Of a stretch of 64,000 bases of DNA, positions 18,006-29,467 are shown piece by piece; the stretch's first letter is position 1; each line of letters opens with the position of its first letter. Source of the DNA: an uncultured Woeseiaceae bacterium. Its GTDB lineage: Bacteria; Pseudomonadota; Gammaproteobacteria; Steroidobacterales; Woeseiaceae. A program made the position numbers and the translations under genes. The notes below the pieces were generated by a model. It was given only the letters and a program-made list of their open reading frames with translations. It ran no database searches and was not told where the DNA came from. The DNA is taken from positions 67,815 through 131,814 of the forward strand of contig CAMYJB010000013.1 of the NCBI GenBank assembly GCA_947258565.1, read 5' to 3'.

Positions 18006-19244
18006 TCAAAACTGCTTGCCGAACCAGGCCTTCATGCGATCCCAAACGTCGCCGAGGCTGTTGTTGATCGGCGTACTGCGCCGGCCCCGCCGCGACAGGT
18101 TTTCATAGCCGTAGAGCAACAGGCCGACTCCGGTCGCGTGAATCGGGTTTCTAACCACGTCCATCAGGCCGTCGACGTATTGCGGCGACCCGAGCCTCAC
18201 CGGCATGTGAAATACCTCTTCGGCAAGCTCGACGGCGCCTTCCATCTTCGCGCTGCCGCCGGTAATCACGATGCCGGCAGCGATCAGTTCCTCGAAACCA
18301 CTTCGTCTGAGCTCATCGCGGATCAGGCCAAAGAGCTCTTCGTAGCGGGGCTCGACGATTTCCGCGAGCGTCTGGCGTGCCAGCCTGCGCGGCGGACGCT
18401 CGCCGACGCTCGGCACCTCGATCGTCTCGTCCGGATTCGCAAGCTGCGACAGGGCGCACGCGTACTTGATCTTGATTTCCTCCGCGTACTGCGTCGGCGT
18501 GCGCATCGATACGGCGATGTCGTTGGTCACCTGGTCGCCCGCGATGGGGATGACCGCGGTGTGCTGTATCGCACCGCCGAGGAAAACGGCGAGATCCGTC
18601 GTGCCGCCTCCGATATCGACGATGCACGAGCCAAGCTCCTTTTCGTCGTCGGTCAGTACGGAGTAGCTCGAGGCCAGCTGTTCGAGCACGATGTCGTCCA
18701 CTTCCAGGCCACAGCGCTGCACGCACTTGACGATGTTCTGTGCTGCACTTTCTGCGCCGGTCACCATGTGGACTTTCGCTTCGAGCCGTACGCCGGACAT
18801 GCCGACCGGCTCGCGGATACCCTCCTGGCTGTCGATCAGGAATTCCTGCGGCAGGATGTGCAGTATCTTCTGGTCTGCGGGAATGGCGACGGCCTGCGCG
18901 GCGTCGATGACGCGATCCACGTCCCCGGGTGACACCTCTTTATCCCGAATCGCCACGATGCCGTGAGAATTGAGACTGCGAACGTGGCTGCCCGCGATCC
19001 CGGTGTACACGGAATGAATATCGCAGCCAGCCATCAGCTCGGCCTCCTCGACGGCGCGCTGGATCGAGTGCACGGTCGACTCGATATTGACGACGACGCC
19101 TTTTTTCAGGCCGCGAGACGGATGTGAGCCGATGCCGACGACTTCGATGTCGCCGTCGTCGTTCAGCTCGCCGACGATCGCAACGACCTTTGACGTGCCG
19201 ATGTCGAGACCGACGATCAGGTTCTTGTCGCCGCGCTTCTGCAT
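18006..19244 (-). CDS. ftsA: Cell division protein FtsA
   Basis: A 412-residue actin-like ATPase. Phosphate-binding loops are visible as GLDIGTSKV (12-20) and VDIGGGTTDL (mid-protein), and the adenosine segment as IVITGGSAKMEG. The SHS2 insertion domain lies at about 85-165. The last residues (DRMKAWFGKQF) form the amphipathic membrane-targeting helix. It tethers FtsZ to the inner membrane. The gene begins two bases after ftsQ ends, and 84 bases separate it from ftsZ. Confidence 0.97.
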   Translation of the reverse strand: MQKRGDKNLIVGLDIGTSKVVAIVGELNDDGDIEVVGIGSHPSRGLKKGVVVNIESTVHSIQRAVEEAELMAGCDIHSVYTGIAGSHVRSLNSHGIVAIRDKEVSPGDVDRVIDAAQAVAIPADQKILHILPQEFLIDSQEGIREPVGMSGVRLEAKVHMVTGAESAAQNIVKCVQRCGLEVDDIVLEQLASSYSVLTDDEKELGSCIVDIGGGTTDLAVFLGGAIQHTAVIPIAGDQVTNDIAVSMRTPTQYAEEIKIKYACALSQLANPDETIEVPSVGERPPRRLARQTLAEIVEPRYEELFGLIRDELRRSGFEELIAAGIVITGGSAKMEGAVELAEEVFHMPVRLGSPQYVDGLMDVVRNPIHATGVGLLLYGYENLSRRGRRSTPINNSLGDVWDRMKAWFGKQF

Positions 19245-19246
19245 GT

Positions 19247-20059
19247 TTACGGAGCACCTCGCAGTGCGAGCATGGCCGGGTCCTCGTCCTGCGGGTCAGC
19301 GGCAGGCGGAACGGCGCCGTCGTTCCAGCCGATCGTGAATCCATTGCCGTAGCGCATGTCGACGAATTCGATGTCCGCCGCCCTGCCGGTGATGATGCTG
19401 GCGACCACCTCGAGGAACAGTCCCGTACGTTCGTCGATATCACGACGACCGAAGCGAATATCCACTCCGTTCGCCAGCGTCATGTCCCAGGCACCGCGAG
19501 CATCCAGACGAACCCGCCGTACATCGAGACCCAGTGGAATCAGCTGCTCCCTGACCGCGAGGTAGCGGCGAGCGACATCATCGGCGCGGTCGTCGGGGCC
19601 GCTGAGCCGAGGCAGTTCTGCCGGGATGTGGCGCGCTTCGGTGACGAACAGTTCGCCGCGTACGTTGAGCAGGCCGCTCTTCCCCCAGATTGCCGCCGGT
19701 ACCTGCTCGGTAACGCCGATGGCGATGCGATTCGGCCAGCGGCGAGCAACGGTCGCGCCGTCGATCCAGCTCAGAGCCTGGATCTTTGCCTGCATGCGGC
19801 CCACGTCCGCAGCAAAGAAACCCGCATCGAGTTCGTCGCTGATGGCCTCCTCGATTTGCAGCGCGGTTACCCGCTGCAGCGGTCCGCTGACCGAGATCGA
19901 TTCGATAGGCCGGTCGAGTAGCTTGCCGCTCACGTGATAGGTCGCGACAACGATCAGTATTGCCACGGCCGGCGTGAGGATGCGTCCGACCGCAATCGAC
20001 GGCATCCTGAATGTCCTGGCTTGCTTCTGCTTGCGGCGTCGTGCCTGCTTACGCGCCAT
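19247..20059 (-). CDS. ftsQ: Cell division protein FtsQ
   Basis: A 270-residue bitopic membrane protein. A basic cytoplasmic N-terminus (MARKQARRRKQKQ) precedes one hydrophobic segment near residues 28-45, then the periplasmic POTRA domain (PIESISVSGPLQRVT onward) and the FtsQ beta domain. It links early and late division proteins through FtsL and FtsB. Its start overlaps the end of ddl by 11 bases. The C-terminal tail is proline- and aspartate-rich (PPAADPQDEDP). Confidence 0.94.
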   Translation of the reverse strand: MARKQARRRKQKQARTFRMPSIAVGRILTPAVAILIVVATYHVSGKLLDRPIESISVSGPLQRVTALQIEEAISDELDAGFFAADVGRMQAKIQALSWIDGATVARRWPNRIAIGVTEQVPAAIWGKSGLLNVRGELFVTEARHIPAELPRLSGPDDRADDVARRYLAVREQLIPLGLDVRRVRLDARGAWDMTLANGVDIRFGRRDIDERTGLFLEVVASIITGRAADIEFVDMRYGNGFTIGWNDGAVPPAADPQDEDPAMLALRGAP

Positions 20060-21050
20060 GAGCCACTCCTTTGACGTGATCGTGAACTGCGTTGTCTGCG
20101 TAGCTGGTTTCGAGAATCCGCCAGCACAGTTCGTCGAAATCGATGCCGGACGTCTTTGCTGCCATCGGCACGAGACTGTGGCTGGTCATGCCGGGTACCG
20201 TGTTGACTTCGAGGACCAGCGGCTGGCCGTCGCTGCCGGTCATAAAGTCGACGCGCCCCCAGCCGGAACAACCCAGTTCGGCGAACGCCGCAAGGGCCAG
20301 CGACGCGTATAGCTGTTCGAGCTCGTCGCGCCCCGTGCCCGGGCAGTGATAGCGCGTACGATCCGATTCGTACTTCGCCCGGTAGTCATAGAAGACCCGC
20401 GGCGTCTCGATGCGAATCGAGGGCAGGGCCTCCCCCTGCAGCACGGCTACCGTGTACTCGTCACCGACGATGCAGCGTTCGACGACCGCGATATCGTCGA
20501 AACTCAGGGCGAGATCCACTGCGCCGTTCAGTTCCTCGGCATCGAATACCTTTGTCATGCCGACACTGGATCCCTGGCACGCCGGCTTCAGAATCAGCGG
20601 ATAACCGAAGTCCTCCGCGGCGAGCACGGCGTGAGAGCGATTGCGAACGATCGCGTAGTCGGGCGTCGGTATTCCGGCCGCGTCAAACACGCGCTTGGAG
20701 CGAACCTTGTCCATCGCGAGCGCAGAGGCCATCACGCCGCTGCCGGTATACGGCAACCCCAGCCACTGCAACGCACCCTGGATGGCGCCATCCTCGCCGC
20801 CGGGACCGTGCAGGGCTATCCAGACCCGGTCGAAGCGGGCTGCCGCAAGATCGTTCAGCGCGTGTTCCGCCGGATCCCAGCCGACGGCATCCACGCCACG
20901 CGCCAGCAGCGCCGCCAGGACAGCCTTACCCGTATTGAGAGAGACTTCGCGCTCCGCGGATCTGCCGCCATACAGCACGGCGACGCGGCCAAACTCGGTC
21001 GCCTGACGCACCACCCGCCGTTGCTCGGTGATACGCAGAACCTGGCTCAT
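20049..21050 (-). CDS. ddl: D-alanine--D-alanine ligase
   Basis: A 333-residue ATP-grasp ligase forming D-Ala-D-Ala for the peptidoglycan stem peptide. Visible motifs are LYGGRSAEREVS (N-terminal substrate loop), HGPGGEDG, the glycine loop CQGSSVGM and the metal-binding end EVNTVPGMTSHS. About 20 extra N-terminal residues precede the usual start of the fold. The ATG overlaps the murB stop (ATGA). It is the DdlB-type gene of the dcw cluster. Confidence 0.96.
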   Translation of the reverse strand: MSQVLRITEQRRVVRQATEFGRVAVLYGGRSAEREVSLNTGKAVLAALLARGVDAVGWDPAEHALNDLAAARFDRVWIALHGPGGEDGAIQGALQWLGLPYTGSGVMASALAMDKVRSKRVFDAAGIPTPDYAIVRNRSHAVLAAEDFGYPLILKPACQGSSVGMTKVFDAEELNGAVDLALSFDDIAVVERCIVGDEYTVAVLQGEALPSIRIETPRVFYDYRAKYESDRTRYHCPGTGRDELEQLYASLALAAFAELGCSGWGRVDFMTGSDGQPLVLEVNTVPGMTSHSLVPMAAKTSGIDFDELCWRILETSYADNAVHDHVKGVAHGA

Positions 21051-21946
21051 GAACTCACCTCACCAACGATGCGAACTTCGTGCTGCAGTTCGACGCCGTG
21101 TCGCTCGATGACGGTTTGCCGAACATGCTCGATGAGTTCTTCGATATCGGTAGCGGTTGCATCGCCAGTATTGATGATGAAGTTGGCGTGTTTCGGCGAT
21201 ACCTCGGCGCCGCCGATGCGGAAGCCTTTGAGCCCGGCCGTCTCGATGAGGCGCGCTGCATGATCGCCGGGCGGGTTGCGAAATACCGAACCGCAGCTCG
21301 GCAGGCCAAGCGGCTGCGTTGCCTTGCGACGCTCCAGCATTTCCTTCATCGCATCCATGCTCGCCGTAACACCCGGTTCGAAACGAAACGTCGCTTCCAG
21401 AAACCATTCATTGGGTGGCCCCGTCACGGTGCGGTAGCCGACCGAATACTCCGCCGGGGACCGCTGGTGTATTTCACCTGCGCGATCGATGGTGCGTACG
21501 GACTCGACGCGCTCCCAGGTCTCGCCGCCGTGGGCGCCGGCATTCATCGTCAGCGCCCCCCCGACCGTGCCCGGAATGCCCGCGAAGAATTCCGACGGAC
21601 CGAGGCCCCAGCGGATGCACTGGCGTGCGAGCTGTGTGCAGGGGACCCCGCTGCCGGCGCGCACGAGGTAAGACTCGACCCGCTCGAGATTCCTGAGTAT
21701 CGCGGTTGCCGATATGACCACGCCCCCCAGGCCGCCATCCCTCACGAGCAGGTTGCTGCCGACGCCAAGCCAGAATATCGGTGTCTCCGCGTCCAGCGCG
21801 CGCAGGAAAGCCTGCAGGTCCCCGACGCTGGACGGAACAAAAAACAGCTCGGCCTTTCCGCCTGCGCGCCACGACGTGTGGCGGCTCATCGGCTCGTCGC
21901 GCCGCAATTCGCCCCGGGCCTGCATTGTGTCCCGTGCCGCCGTCAT
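21047..21946 (-). CDS. murB: UDP-N-acetylenolpyruvoylglucosamine reductase MurB
   Basis: A 299-residue FAD enzyme reducing enolpyruvyl-UDP-GlcNAc to UDP-MurNAc. FAD-binding motifs [12 protein letters not shown] and [16 protein letters not shown] are present, with the catalytic serine region [11 protein letters not shown] and the C-terminal PKHANFIIN. It is a type II-like shorter MurB, as found inside dcw clusters, whereas E. coli carries murB elsewhere. The start overlaps the murC stop (ATGA). Confidence 0.96.
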   Translation of the reverse strand: MTAARDTMQARGELRRDEPMSRHTSWRAGGKAELFFVPSSVGDLQAFLRALDAETPIFWLGVGSNLLVRDGGLGGVVISATAILRNLERVESYLVRAGSGVPCTQLARQCIRWGLGPSEFFAGIPGTVGGALTMNAGAHGGETWERVESVRTIDRAGEIHQRSPAEYSVGYRTVTGPPNEWFLEATFRFEPGVTASMDAMKEMLERRKATQPLGLPSCGSVFRNPPGDHAARLIETAGLKGFRIGGAEVSPKHANFIINTGDATATDIEELIEHVRQTVIERHGVELQHEVRIVGEVSS

Positions 21947-23367
21947 GAATGCACCTTGAGATTCGGCTTGCTGCCCAGCAGCTGCGGCAGTTTTGCTGCA
22001 TAGGCGCCGATATCGCCGGCACCCATCGTCAGCACCAGGTCGCCGTCTTCGAGTATGTCTGCGAGTACCGGCTGCAGGTCATCGAGCGACTCGACGAACA
22101 CCGGCTCGACGGCGCCGCGGGAGCGAACCGCGCGAGCAATGGCGCGGCCGTCGGCACCGGAGATCGGGGCTTCGCCCGCGGCATAGACATCGAGCAGGAC
22201 GAGCACATCCGCGTTGGATAGCACCTGGGCAAAGTCGTCCATCAGATCACGCGTTCGGGTATACCGGTGGGGCTGGAAGACAAGGACGATGCGACGGTCG
22301 GGCCAGCCGGTCTTCGCCGCTGCAAGCGTCGCCGCGACCTCGGTCGGGTGGTGGCCATAGTCATCAATGAGCATGACTTTGCCGGCTGCGGTCGTGACCT
22401 CGCCGAGGTTCTGGAAGCGGCGGTCGATACCCTCGAAATTCTCGAGTGCCTGAACTACCGCGGCGTCAGGAATCTGCAGCTCGCCCGCCACCGCAATCGC
22501 GGCGAGCGCGTTGCGAACGTTGTGCAGGCCTGGGAGGCGCAGCGTAATTGGCAGAGGCGGCTTTTCCTCGCGACGGACTACATCGAAACGGGTCCTGCCG
22601 GCATCGAACTCGATGTTCTCCGCGCGCAGATCCGCTCCCTCATCCAGGCCGTAGGTCGTGACGGCACGGCCGATGCTGCCCATGATCGTGTGCACGCCGG
22701 GGTCGTCACTGCACACGACCGCAAGTCCGTAAAACGGCAGGTTGTGCAGGAATTCAATGAAGCCCGAGCGCAGCTTTTCGATATCGCCGTCGTAAGTCGA
22801 CATGTGATCGGCATCGATGTTGGTGACGACCGCGAGCATCGGTTTCAGGTGCACGAACGACGCATCGCTCTCGTCGGCCTCGGCAACGAGGTATTCACCC
22901 TGTCCCAGGCGCGCATTCGCATCGGCACTCTTGAGTCGCCCGCCGATGACGAAGGTCGGGTCGAGCCCGCCTTCCGCGAGCACGCTGGCGACGAGGCTCG
23001 TGGTTGTCGTCTTGCCGTGCGTGCCGGCCACGGCGATTGAATAGCGAAACCGCATCAGCTCGGCGAGCATCTCGGCACGCGGAACCACGGGCATCAGTTG
23101 CTTGCGTGCGGCGGCAACTTCGGGGTTGGTTTCATCGACCGCGCTGGAGACGACGACGGCGTCAGCATCGCGGATGTTTTCTTCAGCGTGGCCGATGAAT
23201 ACGGTAGCGCCCTGCTTCTCGAGGCGCCGGGTCTGTTTGTTCGGTTTGAGATCCGAGCCTTGCACGTCGTAACCGAGGCTCAGCATCACTTCGGCAATAC
23301 CCGACATCCCGGATCCACCGATACCGACGAAGTGGACGCGATGGATTCGACGCATTCGGTTGATCAT
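21943..23367 (-). CDS. murC: UDP-N-acetylmuramate--L-alanine ligase MurC
   Basis: A 474-residue Mur ligase adding the first amino acid to UDP-MurNAc. The N-terminal UDP-binding motif [12 protein letters not shown] is at about 16-27, the ATP loop AGTHGKTTT at 114-122 and the central-domain motif [10 protein letters not shown] near 335. Length is typical. The start overlaps the murG stop and the end overlaps the murB start, so expression is coupled to both. Confidence 0.97.
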   Translation of the reverse strand: MINRMRRIHRVHFVGIGGSGMSGIAEVMLSLGYDVQGSDLKPNKQTRRLEKQGATVFIGHAEENIRDADAVVVSSAVDETNPEVAAARKQLMPVVPRAEMLAELMRFRYSIAVAGTHGKTTTTSLVASVLAEGGLDPTFVIGGRLKSADANARLGQGEYLVAEADESDASFVHLKPMLAVVTNIDADHMSTYDGDIEKLRSGFIEFLHNLPFYGLAVVCSDDPGVHTIMGSIGRAVTTYGLDEGADLRAENIEFDAGRTRFDVVRREEKPPLPITLRLPGLHNVRNALAAIAVAGELQIPDAAVVQALENFEGIDRRFQNLGEVTTAAGKVMLIDDYGHHPTEVAATLAAAKTGWPDRRIVLVFQPHRYTRTRDLMDDFAQVLSNADVLVLLDVYAAGEAPISGADGRAIARAVRSRGAVEPVFVESLDDLQPVLADILEDGDLVLTMGAGDIGAYAAKLPQLLGSKPNLKVHS

Positions 23368-24452
23368 GCCGGGTCTCCCGCCAGCTGCAGGCAGAGTTCG
23401 GTAATGCGCTGCAGGGCCTGTGGCCGCGCCAGCTGACGCGCCCGTTCTGCGCGCTCGAGCAAATCCGTGCGCGACGTCAACCAGCGCTTCAGTTCGTCTG
23501 CGAGGGACGCGTCGCTCAGGTCCGCTTGCTGGATGATGGCGGCGGCACCCGCATCCACCATCGGCTTTGCGTTGGCGGTCTGGTGGTCATCGACGGCAGA
23601 CGGGTACGGAACGAATACGGCGGGGACGCCGACAGCGCAGAGTTCTGCCACGGTGAGCGCGCCGGCGCGGCACACCACGAGGTCGGCCCAGGCGTAAGCG
23701 GATGCCATGTCCTCGATAAACGGTGAGAGTTCGGCATCCAGCCCCGCATCCGCATAGGCCTGACGCGCCCTGTCGATCGTGGCCGAACCGCACTGGTGAC
23801 GCACGACGGGGCGCAGGTCTTCGGGCAACCTGGCGAGTGCTGCCGGCACCGTCCGGTTGAGGGCCAGTGCTCCCTGGCTGCCGCCGAGGACGAGTAGCCG
23901 CAGCGGGCCGTCCCGGTCGCCGTAGCGCTGTGCGGGCACCGGCACGGCGGCGATGTCCTCGCGGACCGGGTTGCCGACGGTTTCCGCGCGGACGCTGGAA
24001 TTAAAACTGCCCGGGAAGGCTTGCAGCACAACCCGGGCAAGACGCGCCAGAAGACGGTTGGTCAGTCCCGCAGCGGCATTCTGCTCGTGAATCACGAGCG
24101 GACGGCCGGTCAGCCAGGCGGCAACGCCGCCCGGTCCGGTGACGAAGCCGCCCATGCCGAGCACTGCCGCGGGGCGGCGCCGGAGGATGACGGCCAGGGA
24201 CTGCATGAGGGCCCAGAGAAGCTGGACGGGCGCGACGACCAGCGCAAGCAGTCCCTTGCGGCGCAGGCCGCGAATGCTGACCCACTCCATATTGATGCCG
24301 GCGGCGGGCACAACGCGCGATTCGAGACCGCGGTGCGTGCCCAGCCAGACGACGTCGCGCGAATGCTGTTGCAGCGCGCGCGCGACCGCGAGCGCCGGGT
24401 AGACGTGGCCGCCCGTGCCGCCTGCCATTACAAGAATCGGGCGGCCCGTCAT
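23364..24452 (-). CDS. murG: Lipid II synthase MurG
   Basis: A 362-residue GT-B glycosyltransferase that adds GlcNAc to lipid I on the inner face of the membrane. The N-terminal glycine loop [14 protein letters not shown] (11-24), the lipid-side motif [12 protein letters not shown], the second loop GGSQGA and the donor motif [11 protein letters not shown] are all visible. The ends overlap ftsW and murC by four bases each. Confidence 0.97.
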   Translation of the reverse strand: MTGRPILVMAGGTGGHVYPALAVARALQQHSRDVVWLGTHRGLESRVVPAAGINMEWVSIRGLRRKGLLALVVAPVQLLWALMQSLAVILRRRPAAVLGMGGFVTGPGGVAAWLTGRPLVIHEQNAAAGLTNRLLARLARVVLQAFPGSFNSSVRAETVGNPVREDIAAVPVPAQRYGDRDGPLRLLVLGGSQGALALNRTVPAALARLPEDLRPVVRHQCGSATIDRARQAYADAGLDAELSPFIEDMASAYAWADLVVCRAGALTVAELCAVGVPAVFVPYPSAVDDHQTANAKPMVDAGAAAIIQQADLSDASLADELKRWLTSRTDLLERAERARQLARPQALQRITELCLQLAGDPA

Positions 24453-25657
24453 TTGCGCTTCCTCCGGCCGGCAGCCGACTTGCGCGCCCGCCTGCGATTT
24501 GGTGGCGAAGCGTCGACAACGAGCTCGTGATGAATGCGCAACAGCATGCCGAGCGCCATCATGGTGACGATGAGGCTCGAGCGGCCATAGCTGATCAGCG
24601 GCAGCGTCAGTCCTTTCGTCGGCAGGATGCCCATGTTGACGCCAATATTGATGAAGGCCTGCAGCCCCAGCCAGGTCCCGATGCCGATCACCAGGTAGGC
24701 TTCGAAACTGCGGTCCGACTCGATAGCGCGAATGCCGAGTCGGAAGATACGCCAGAGCAGCGCCGCAAAAAGGCCGATCAGGATGCAGGACCCTGCCAGG
24801 CCGAATTCCTCCGCGTAGACCGCAAAGACGAAGTCGGTGTGCGCTTCCGGCAGGTAAAAAAGCTTCTGCACGCCGTTACCGAGGCCGACACCGAACCACT
24901 CGCCGCGGCCGATCGCGATGAGCGACTGCGTAAGCTGGAAGCCGGAGTTGTACGGATCGGACCAGGGATCGAGAAAACCCGTCAGTCGATTCATGCGGTA
25001 CGGTGATGTGACTGCCAGGATTGCCATCGCCACGGTTCCCGCGGCGAAGAAGATCAGGAAATCGCGGATCCTGGCGCCCGCAACGAACAGCATGGTCAGC
25101 GCAGTCGCCAGGAGCACGATGGCTGCACCGAAGTCAGGCTCGGCAAGCAGCGCCGCGCAGGCGATGCTCATCACGATCATCGGCTTGAGGAAACCGCCGA
25201 AGTGTTCGCGCAGATCCTTGTTGCGACGCACGAGGTAGCCGGCCAGGTAGATGATCAAAAACAGGCGTGCGGGTTCGGAGACCTGCAGGTTGAGCACGCC
25301 GAAACGGATCCAGCGGCGGGCACCGTTCACCTCGTAGCCGACGCCCGGCAGCAGTACGGCAAAAAGCAGCGCGAGGCCGGCAAGCAAGATCAGGGGGCCG
25401 GTGCTGCGCCATACCCCCATGGGTATGAACAGGCACGCGATACCGGCCGCCGTGCCGATGACCGCGGCCAGCAGCTGCCGCTCGACGTAGTAAAAAGCCT
25501 CTCCGGTGAGGTTGTCGGATACCGAAATGGACGCTGAGGCGAGTACCACCAGCCCGCCCAGCAACAGCGTCAGGATCAGGCCGAGCAGCACCGGGTCGAG
25601 CTGCAGCGGGATCCGCAACCGCGCAGGGAATGGCGATGTCGCGGTCCTCGCCGTCAT
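24449..25657 (-). CDS. ftsW: SEDS peptidoglycan glycosyltransferase FtsW
   Basis: A polytopic SEDS protein of 402 residues if started at ATG 25657, which overlaps the murD stop (ATGA) like the other junctions; an in-frame start at 25684 would add nine residues. About ten hydrophobic segments are visible. The conserved periplasmic loop ANGARRWIRFG-type segment (VNGARRWI) and LTQSLIAIGRGEWFGVGLG, with the later LPEAHTDFVFAVYAEEFG, carry the FtsW/RodA hallmark residues, including the catalytic aspartate region. It polymerises septal glycan with FtsI, encoded upstream. Confidence 0.96.
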   Translation of the reverse strand: MTARTATSPFPARLRIPLQLDPVLLGLILTLLLGGLVVLASASISVSDNLTGEAFYYVERQLLAAVIGTAAGIACLFIPMGVWRSTGPLILLAGLALLFAVLLPGVGYEVNGARRWIRFGVLNLQVSEPARLFLIIYLAGYLVRRNKDLREHFGGFLKPMIVMSIACAALLAEPDFGAAIVLLATALTMLFVAGARIRDFLIFFAAGTVAMAILAVTSPYRMNRLTGFLDPWSDPYNSGFQLTQSLIAIGRGEWFGVGLGNGVQKLFYLPEAHTDFVFAVYAEEFGLAGSCILIGLFAALLWRIFRLGIRAIESDRSFEAYLVIGIGTWLGLQAFINIGVNMGILPTKGLTLPLISYGRSSLIVTMMALGMLLRIHHELVVDASPPNRRRARKSAAGRRKRK

Positions 25658-27027
25658 GGCCTCAGCGCCTCCACCGCCTTGCAAAACGCGTCGCCGCGTG
25701 CCGCATAATTGTCGAATTGATCAAAGCTCGCGCACGCCGGCGCGAGCAACACGGTGTCGTCGGACTCCGCGAATGCCGCAGCCTGCTGTACCGCATCGTC
25801 CATGTCGCGCGCGAAATACGTCGGCATTATCGTGTCGAGCGCCGCCTCGATCGCCTCTGCGTCACGGCCAATCAGGACCGTCGCGCGCAGTTTGTTCTCG
25901 AGCGGCCCCGCGAGGGCGCTGAAGTCGCCCCCTTTGCCCTCGCCGCCCGCAATGAGCACGAGCATGCCGTCGACCGACCGGATCGAGGCGACGGCCGCCG
26001 CCACATTGGTGGCTTTCGAATCGTTGACGTAGTTGACCGCGGAGACCCGGCGCACGAACTGCATCCGATGCGGCAGCCCGGGAAACTCGCACAGCACCTG
26101 CAGCATTGCCTGCAGGTCGAGCCCGAGCAGTTCACCCGCGGCCAGTGCCGCCAGGGCATTCGCCTGGTTGTGCAGCCCGAACAGCGCCAGTTCGCTGACG
26201 CCGAGGAGCACGTTGTCTCCGCGCGCCAGGAATACCTCGTCGTCTTCGCGCCGGATTCCATAGTGGCCGTCCTGCGGAGCGTCGAGACCGAAGCTGATTA
26301 CATTTTCGATGTCCCTGGTGCGATCCGCGGATTCGCTATCGTCGCGATTAATGACCGCCGACTCGGCTTCGCGGAAGATGCGGTACTTGGATTCCCGGTA
26401 TTCCTCTTCGCTCGCGTGCCAGTCGAGATGATCGGGCGTGACGTTCAGCAGGACGGCAACCGTTGCCGGCAATGTCTGCGTCCGCTGTAGCTGGAAGCTC
26501 GACAGTTCCAGCACGTAGAAGTCCGGCTCGTCCTCGGCGAGCAAGTCGAGGGCGGGCTCACCGAGATTGCCCCCGGCCAGCGCGCTGTGTCCGGCCGCGC
26601 GGCACATGTGGTACAGCAGCGTCGTCACGGTGCTCTTGCCATTCGATCCGGTCACGCCAACAAATGGCGCCTTTGCCTCACGCGCGAACAGCTCGACATC
26701 GGAGATAACTTCGAGCCCTGCATCGCGCGCTGCCTGGACCAGCGCATCGTCGTCCGCAATACCGGGTGAGACGATCACGCGACCGACGTCTGCGGGCAGT
26801 TCGGTGACGCCGAGCTCGCGGTTCGCTTCAGGCCACAGCTCATCGAGTTCGTCCAGCCCCGGCGGCTCGTCGCGGCTGTCGAGGAAAACCGCATCCCGTC
26901 CGACCCGCTTCAGGTGGCGTGCGACGGACAGACCGGTGGTTCCAAGCCCAAACACGAGGTCCTTCTCCCCGGCCTTCGCTCGCGCCGCAGCCTTGCTTCC
27001 CGGCTTCTTTTTCTTTGCCACACTCAT
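25654..27027 (-). CDS. murD: UDP-N-acetylmuramoyl-L-alanine--D-glutamate ligase MurD
   Basis: A 457-residue Mur ligase. The start at ATG 27027 overlaps the mraY stop; the longer open frame to 27345 is mraY antiframe sequence. A lysine-rich stretch ([21 protein letters not shown]) precedes the usual fold, an unusual basic N-terminal tail of about 20 residues. The ATP loop [13 protein letters not shown], the [10 protein letters not shown] segment and [10 protein letters not shown] are all characteristic. It adds D-Glu to UDP-MurNAc-Ala in the cytoplasm. Confidence 0.96.
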   Translation of the reverse strand: MSVAKKKKPGSKAAARAKAGEKDLVFGLGTTGLSVARHLKRVGRDAVFLDSRDEPPGLDELDELWPEANRELGVTELPADVGRVIVSPGIADDDALVQAARDAGLEVISDVELFAREAKAPFVGVTGSNGKSTVTTLLYHMCRAAGHSALAGGNLGEPALDLLAEDEPDFYVLELSSFQLQRTQTLPATVAVLLNVTPDHLDWHASEEEYRESKYRIFREAESAVINRDDSESADRTRDIENVISFGLDAPQDGHYGIRREDDEVFLARGDNVLLGVSELALFGLHNQANALAALAAGELLGLDLQAMLQVLCEFPGLPHRMQFVRRVSAVNYVNDSKATNVAAAVASIRSVDGMLVLIAGGEGKGGDFSALAGPLENKLRATVLIGRDAEAIEAALDTIMPTYFARDMDDAVQQAAAFAESDDTVLLAPACASFDQFDNYAARGDAFCKAVEALRP

Positions 27028-28106
27028 CGGATCTTCAGGCTCGCGAAACCGATCAACACGAGGATGACGGTGATGATCCAGAACCGGACGATGACCTTCG
27101 GCTCGGCCCAGCCCTTGAGCTCGAAGTGATGATGTATCGGCGCCATGCGGAACACGCGGCGGCCCGTCAGCTTGAACGAGGCGACCTGGATCATGACCGA
27201 CAGCGTTTCCATTACGAACACGCCGCCCATGATCGCGAGTACGATTTCCTGGCGGACGATGACCGCGACGACGCCGAGGGCCGCACCGAGCGCCAGCGCG
27301 CCGATGTCGCCCATGAAGACCTGGGCCGGGTAGGTGTTGAACCACAGAAAGCCGAGCCCCGCCCCGGCCAGCGCGGCACAGAATACGAACATCTCACCGG
27401 CTCCGGCAACGTAGGGAATCCCGAGGTATTCGGAGAAATCGACGCGCCCGGTAACGTAAGCAAAAACGCCGAGCGCGCCCCCCACGAGCACGGTCGGCAT
27501 GATCGCCAGGCCATCGAGGCCGTCGGTCAGGTTGACGGCGTTCGAGAAGCCAACAATAAAAAAGTACGTTACGACGACCTGAAAAATGCCGAGCGGTATC
27601 GAGAGGTCTTTGAAATACGGGATCAGCAATGAGGTGGACACCTCATCAGTCGCCGTAACGTACAAAGCAATGGCAGCGGTAATTGCCGCTGCAGACTGCC
27701 AGAAGAGCTTTTGTTTGGCCGAGATGCCGGCCGGGTCCTGCAGTACGAGTTTTTTGTAATCGTCGACGTAGCCGATAACGCCGAACGACAGCGTCACGAA
27801 CAGGACCACCCAGACAAAGTGGTTTTCGAGATCGGCCCAGAGCACCGTGCTCACGGCGATCGCAGTTAGAATCAGCGCACCGCCCATCGTCGGCGTGCCG
27901 GCCTTGGGCAGATGGGTCACCGGGCCCTCCTCGCGAACCGGCTGACCGACCTGGTTCATGCTGAGCTTCGCGATCATCCGCGGGCCGATGACGAACGACA
28001 GGATGAGCGCCGTCAGGGCGCCGAGGATCGCGCGCATGGTCAGGTAGTTGAATACGTTGAATCCGGATTCGAACTGCGCCAGGTAATTGGTGATGTAGAG
28101 CAGCAC
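27024..28106 (-). CDS. mraY: Phospho-MurNAc-pentapeptide translocase MraY
   Basis: A 360-residue membrane enzyme making lipid I. About ten hydrophobic segments are visible. The catalytic aspartate motif [10 protein letters not shown], the [11 protein letters not shown] motif and the HHHFELKG loop are intact. Length equals that of the E. coli enzyme. It begins two bases after murF ends, and its stop overlaps the murD start. Confidence 0.97.
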   Translation of the reverse strand: MLLYITNYLAQFESGFNVFNYLTMRAILGALTALILSFVIGPRMIAKLSMNQVGQPVREEGPVTHLPKAGTPTMGGALILTAIAVSTVLWADLENHFVWVVLFVTLSFGVIGYVDDYKKLVLQDPAGISAKQKLFWQSAAAITAAIALYVTATDEVSTSLLIPYFKDLSIPLGIFQVVVTYFFIVGFSNAVNLTDGLDGLAIMPTVLVGGALGVFAYVTGRVDFSEYLGIPYVAGAGEMFVFCAALAGAGLGFLWFNTYPAQVFMGDIGALALGAALGVVAVIVRQEIVLAIMGGVFVMETLSVMIQVASFKLTGRRVFRMAPIHHHFELKGWAEPKVIVRFWIITVILVLIGFASLKIR

Positions 28107-28108
28107 CG

Positions 28109-29467
28109 TCAGGCCTCCCTGCTCACGGCCTGCGGCTCGCGCAGCGCTTCTACAACACGCTCCATCCGCATGAAGCGGGAGCCTTTTACGAGGATGTTGG
28201 TATCGGCGTGCAGCTCGGTTTTCACCCGGGCCGTCAACTCGTCGATATCGGCATGCCAGCTGGCGCCTTTGCCGAAACCTTCCACGGTATTGCGGGACAG
28301 GGTGCCTGTAGTCAGCAACCGCGAAATCCCGGCTGCTCGCACCTGTGCGCCGGTCTCGGCATGCAGCCGCGCCGCGTCGTCGCCGAGTTCACCCATGTCG
28401 CCGAGCACCAGGAGCTTCTCCCCCGGCAACGATGCGAGGAATTCCGCGGCGGCGACGACACTCAGCGGATTGGCGTTATACGTGTCGTCATAGATCGTCG
28501 CACCGCCTATTCCCGCGATGCGCCGGAGCCGTCCCTCGACCTGCTGTACGGATTCCAGAGCCGCCTTGATATCGGCAATGTCGATACCGAGTGCCACCGC
28601 TATCGCGGCGGCAGCGCATGCATTCCTGACGTTGTGTTGGCCGGCGAGCGGCAGGGCGATGTCGATCTCACCGACGGGCAGATGCAGTTCGAAGCATGAA
28701 CCGCCGGCATCGGCGTCGATATTGCGGGCGCGTACGTCGGCATCGGCGTCGATCCCGAACGTGATCAGCTGCGTATCCTCCACCAGCGTCGACCAGTACT
28801 CGAAGTAGCGATCGTCCGCGTTGAGGATGGCCACCTTGGGCCGTGCCTCCCCGCACAGGATTTCGCCTTTCGCCCGGGCAACGCCGTCGAGCGAGCCGAA
28901 GCCTTCGAGATGCGCAGCCGCAGCGTTGGTGATGACGACGATGTCCGGCTTCGCCAGCGAAGTAAGGTAGGCGATTTCGCCCGCGTGATTCGCGCCCATC
29001 TCCAGCACCGCGAAGCGATGCTGTTCCTCGATACGGGTCAGCATCAGCGGCATGCCGATGTCGTTGTTCAGGTTTCCGTGCGTCGCCAGCGTGGGCGCGG
29101 CTTTTGCAAGACACGCGGCCACAAGTTCCTTGAGCGTCGTTTTGCCGTTGCTGCCCGTCACGCCGACCACGATCGGCGACAGCTGCCGGCGCCAGGCGGC
29201 GCCAAGCTCGCCAAGTGCGCGTCTGGAGTCTTCGACCGAGATCTGCGAAATGTCCTCGTCGACGAGCGTCGGCACGACGGCGCCTGCCGCACCCTTGTTG
29301 CGGGCCTGGCCGACGTAATCGCATCCGTCGAAGTTCGGGCCGTGCAGCGCGACGAAGAGTTCGCCCTTCTTCAGCGTACGCGTATCGGTGCTCACGCCGT
29401 TGAACGGGTGGTCTGCGCCATGCAGTTTGCCGTGCATCGAATCGGCAGCGGCGGCCAGTGTCGCCAT
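28109..29467 (-). CDS. murF: UDP-MurNAc-tripeptide--D-Ala-D-Ala ligase MurF
   Basis: A 452-residue Mur ligase joining D-Ala-D-Ala (made by Ddl) to the tripeptide. The start at ATG 29467 shares a base with the murE stop (TGATG); the open frame extends further but runs through murE. The N-terminal segment [18 protein letters not shown], the ATP loop [10 protein letters not shown] and the [10 protein letters not shown] motif are diagnostic of MurF. Confidence 0.97.
   Translation of the reverse strand: MATLAAAADSMHGKLHGADHPFNGVSTDTRTLKKGELFVALHGPNFDGCDYVGQARNKGAAGAVVPTLVDEDISQISVEDSRRALGELGAAWRRQLSPIVVGVTGSNGKTTLKELVAACLAKAAPTLATHGNLNNDIGMPLMLTRIEEQHRFAVLEMGANHAGEIAYLTSLAKPDIVVITNAAAAHLEGFGSLDGVARAKGEILCGEARPKVAILNADDRYFEYWSTLVEDTQLITFGIDADADVRARNIDADAGGSCFELHLPVGEIDIALPLAGQHNVRNACAAAAIAVALGIDIADIKAALESVQQVEGRLRRIAGIGGATIYDDTYNANPLSVVAAAEFLASLPGEKLLVLGDMGELGDDAARLHAETGAQVRAAGISRLLTTGTLSRNTVEGFGKGASWHADIDELTARVKTELHADTNILVKGSRFMRMERVVEALREPQAVSREA

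Noticed and set aside
21080..22003. Plus-strand frame opposite murB
   Set aside because: Antisense shadow of murB, which has intact FAD motifs.
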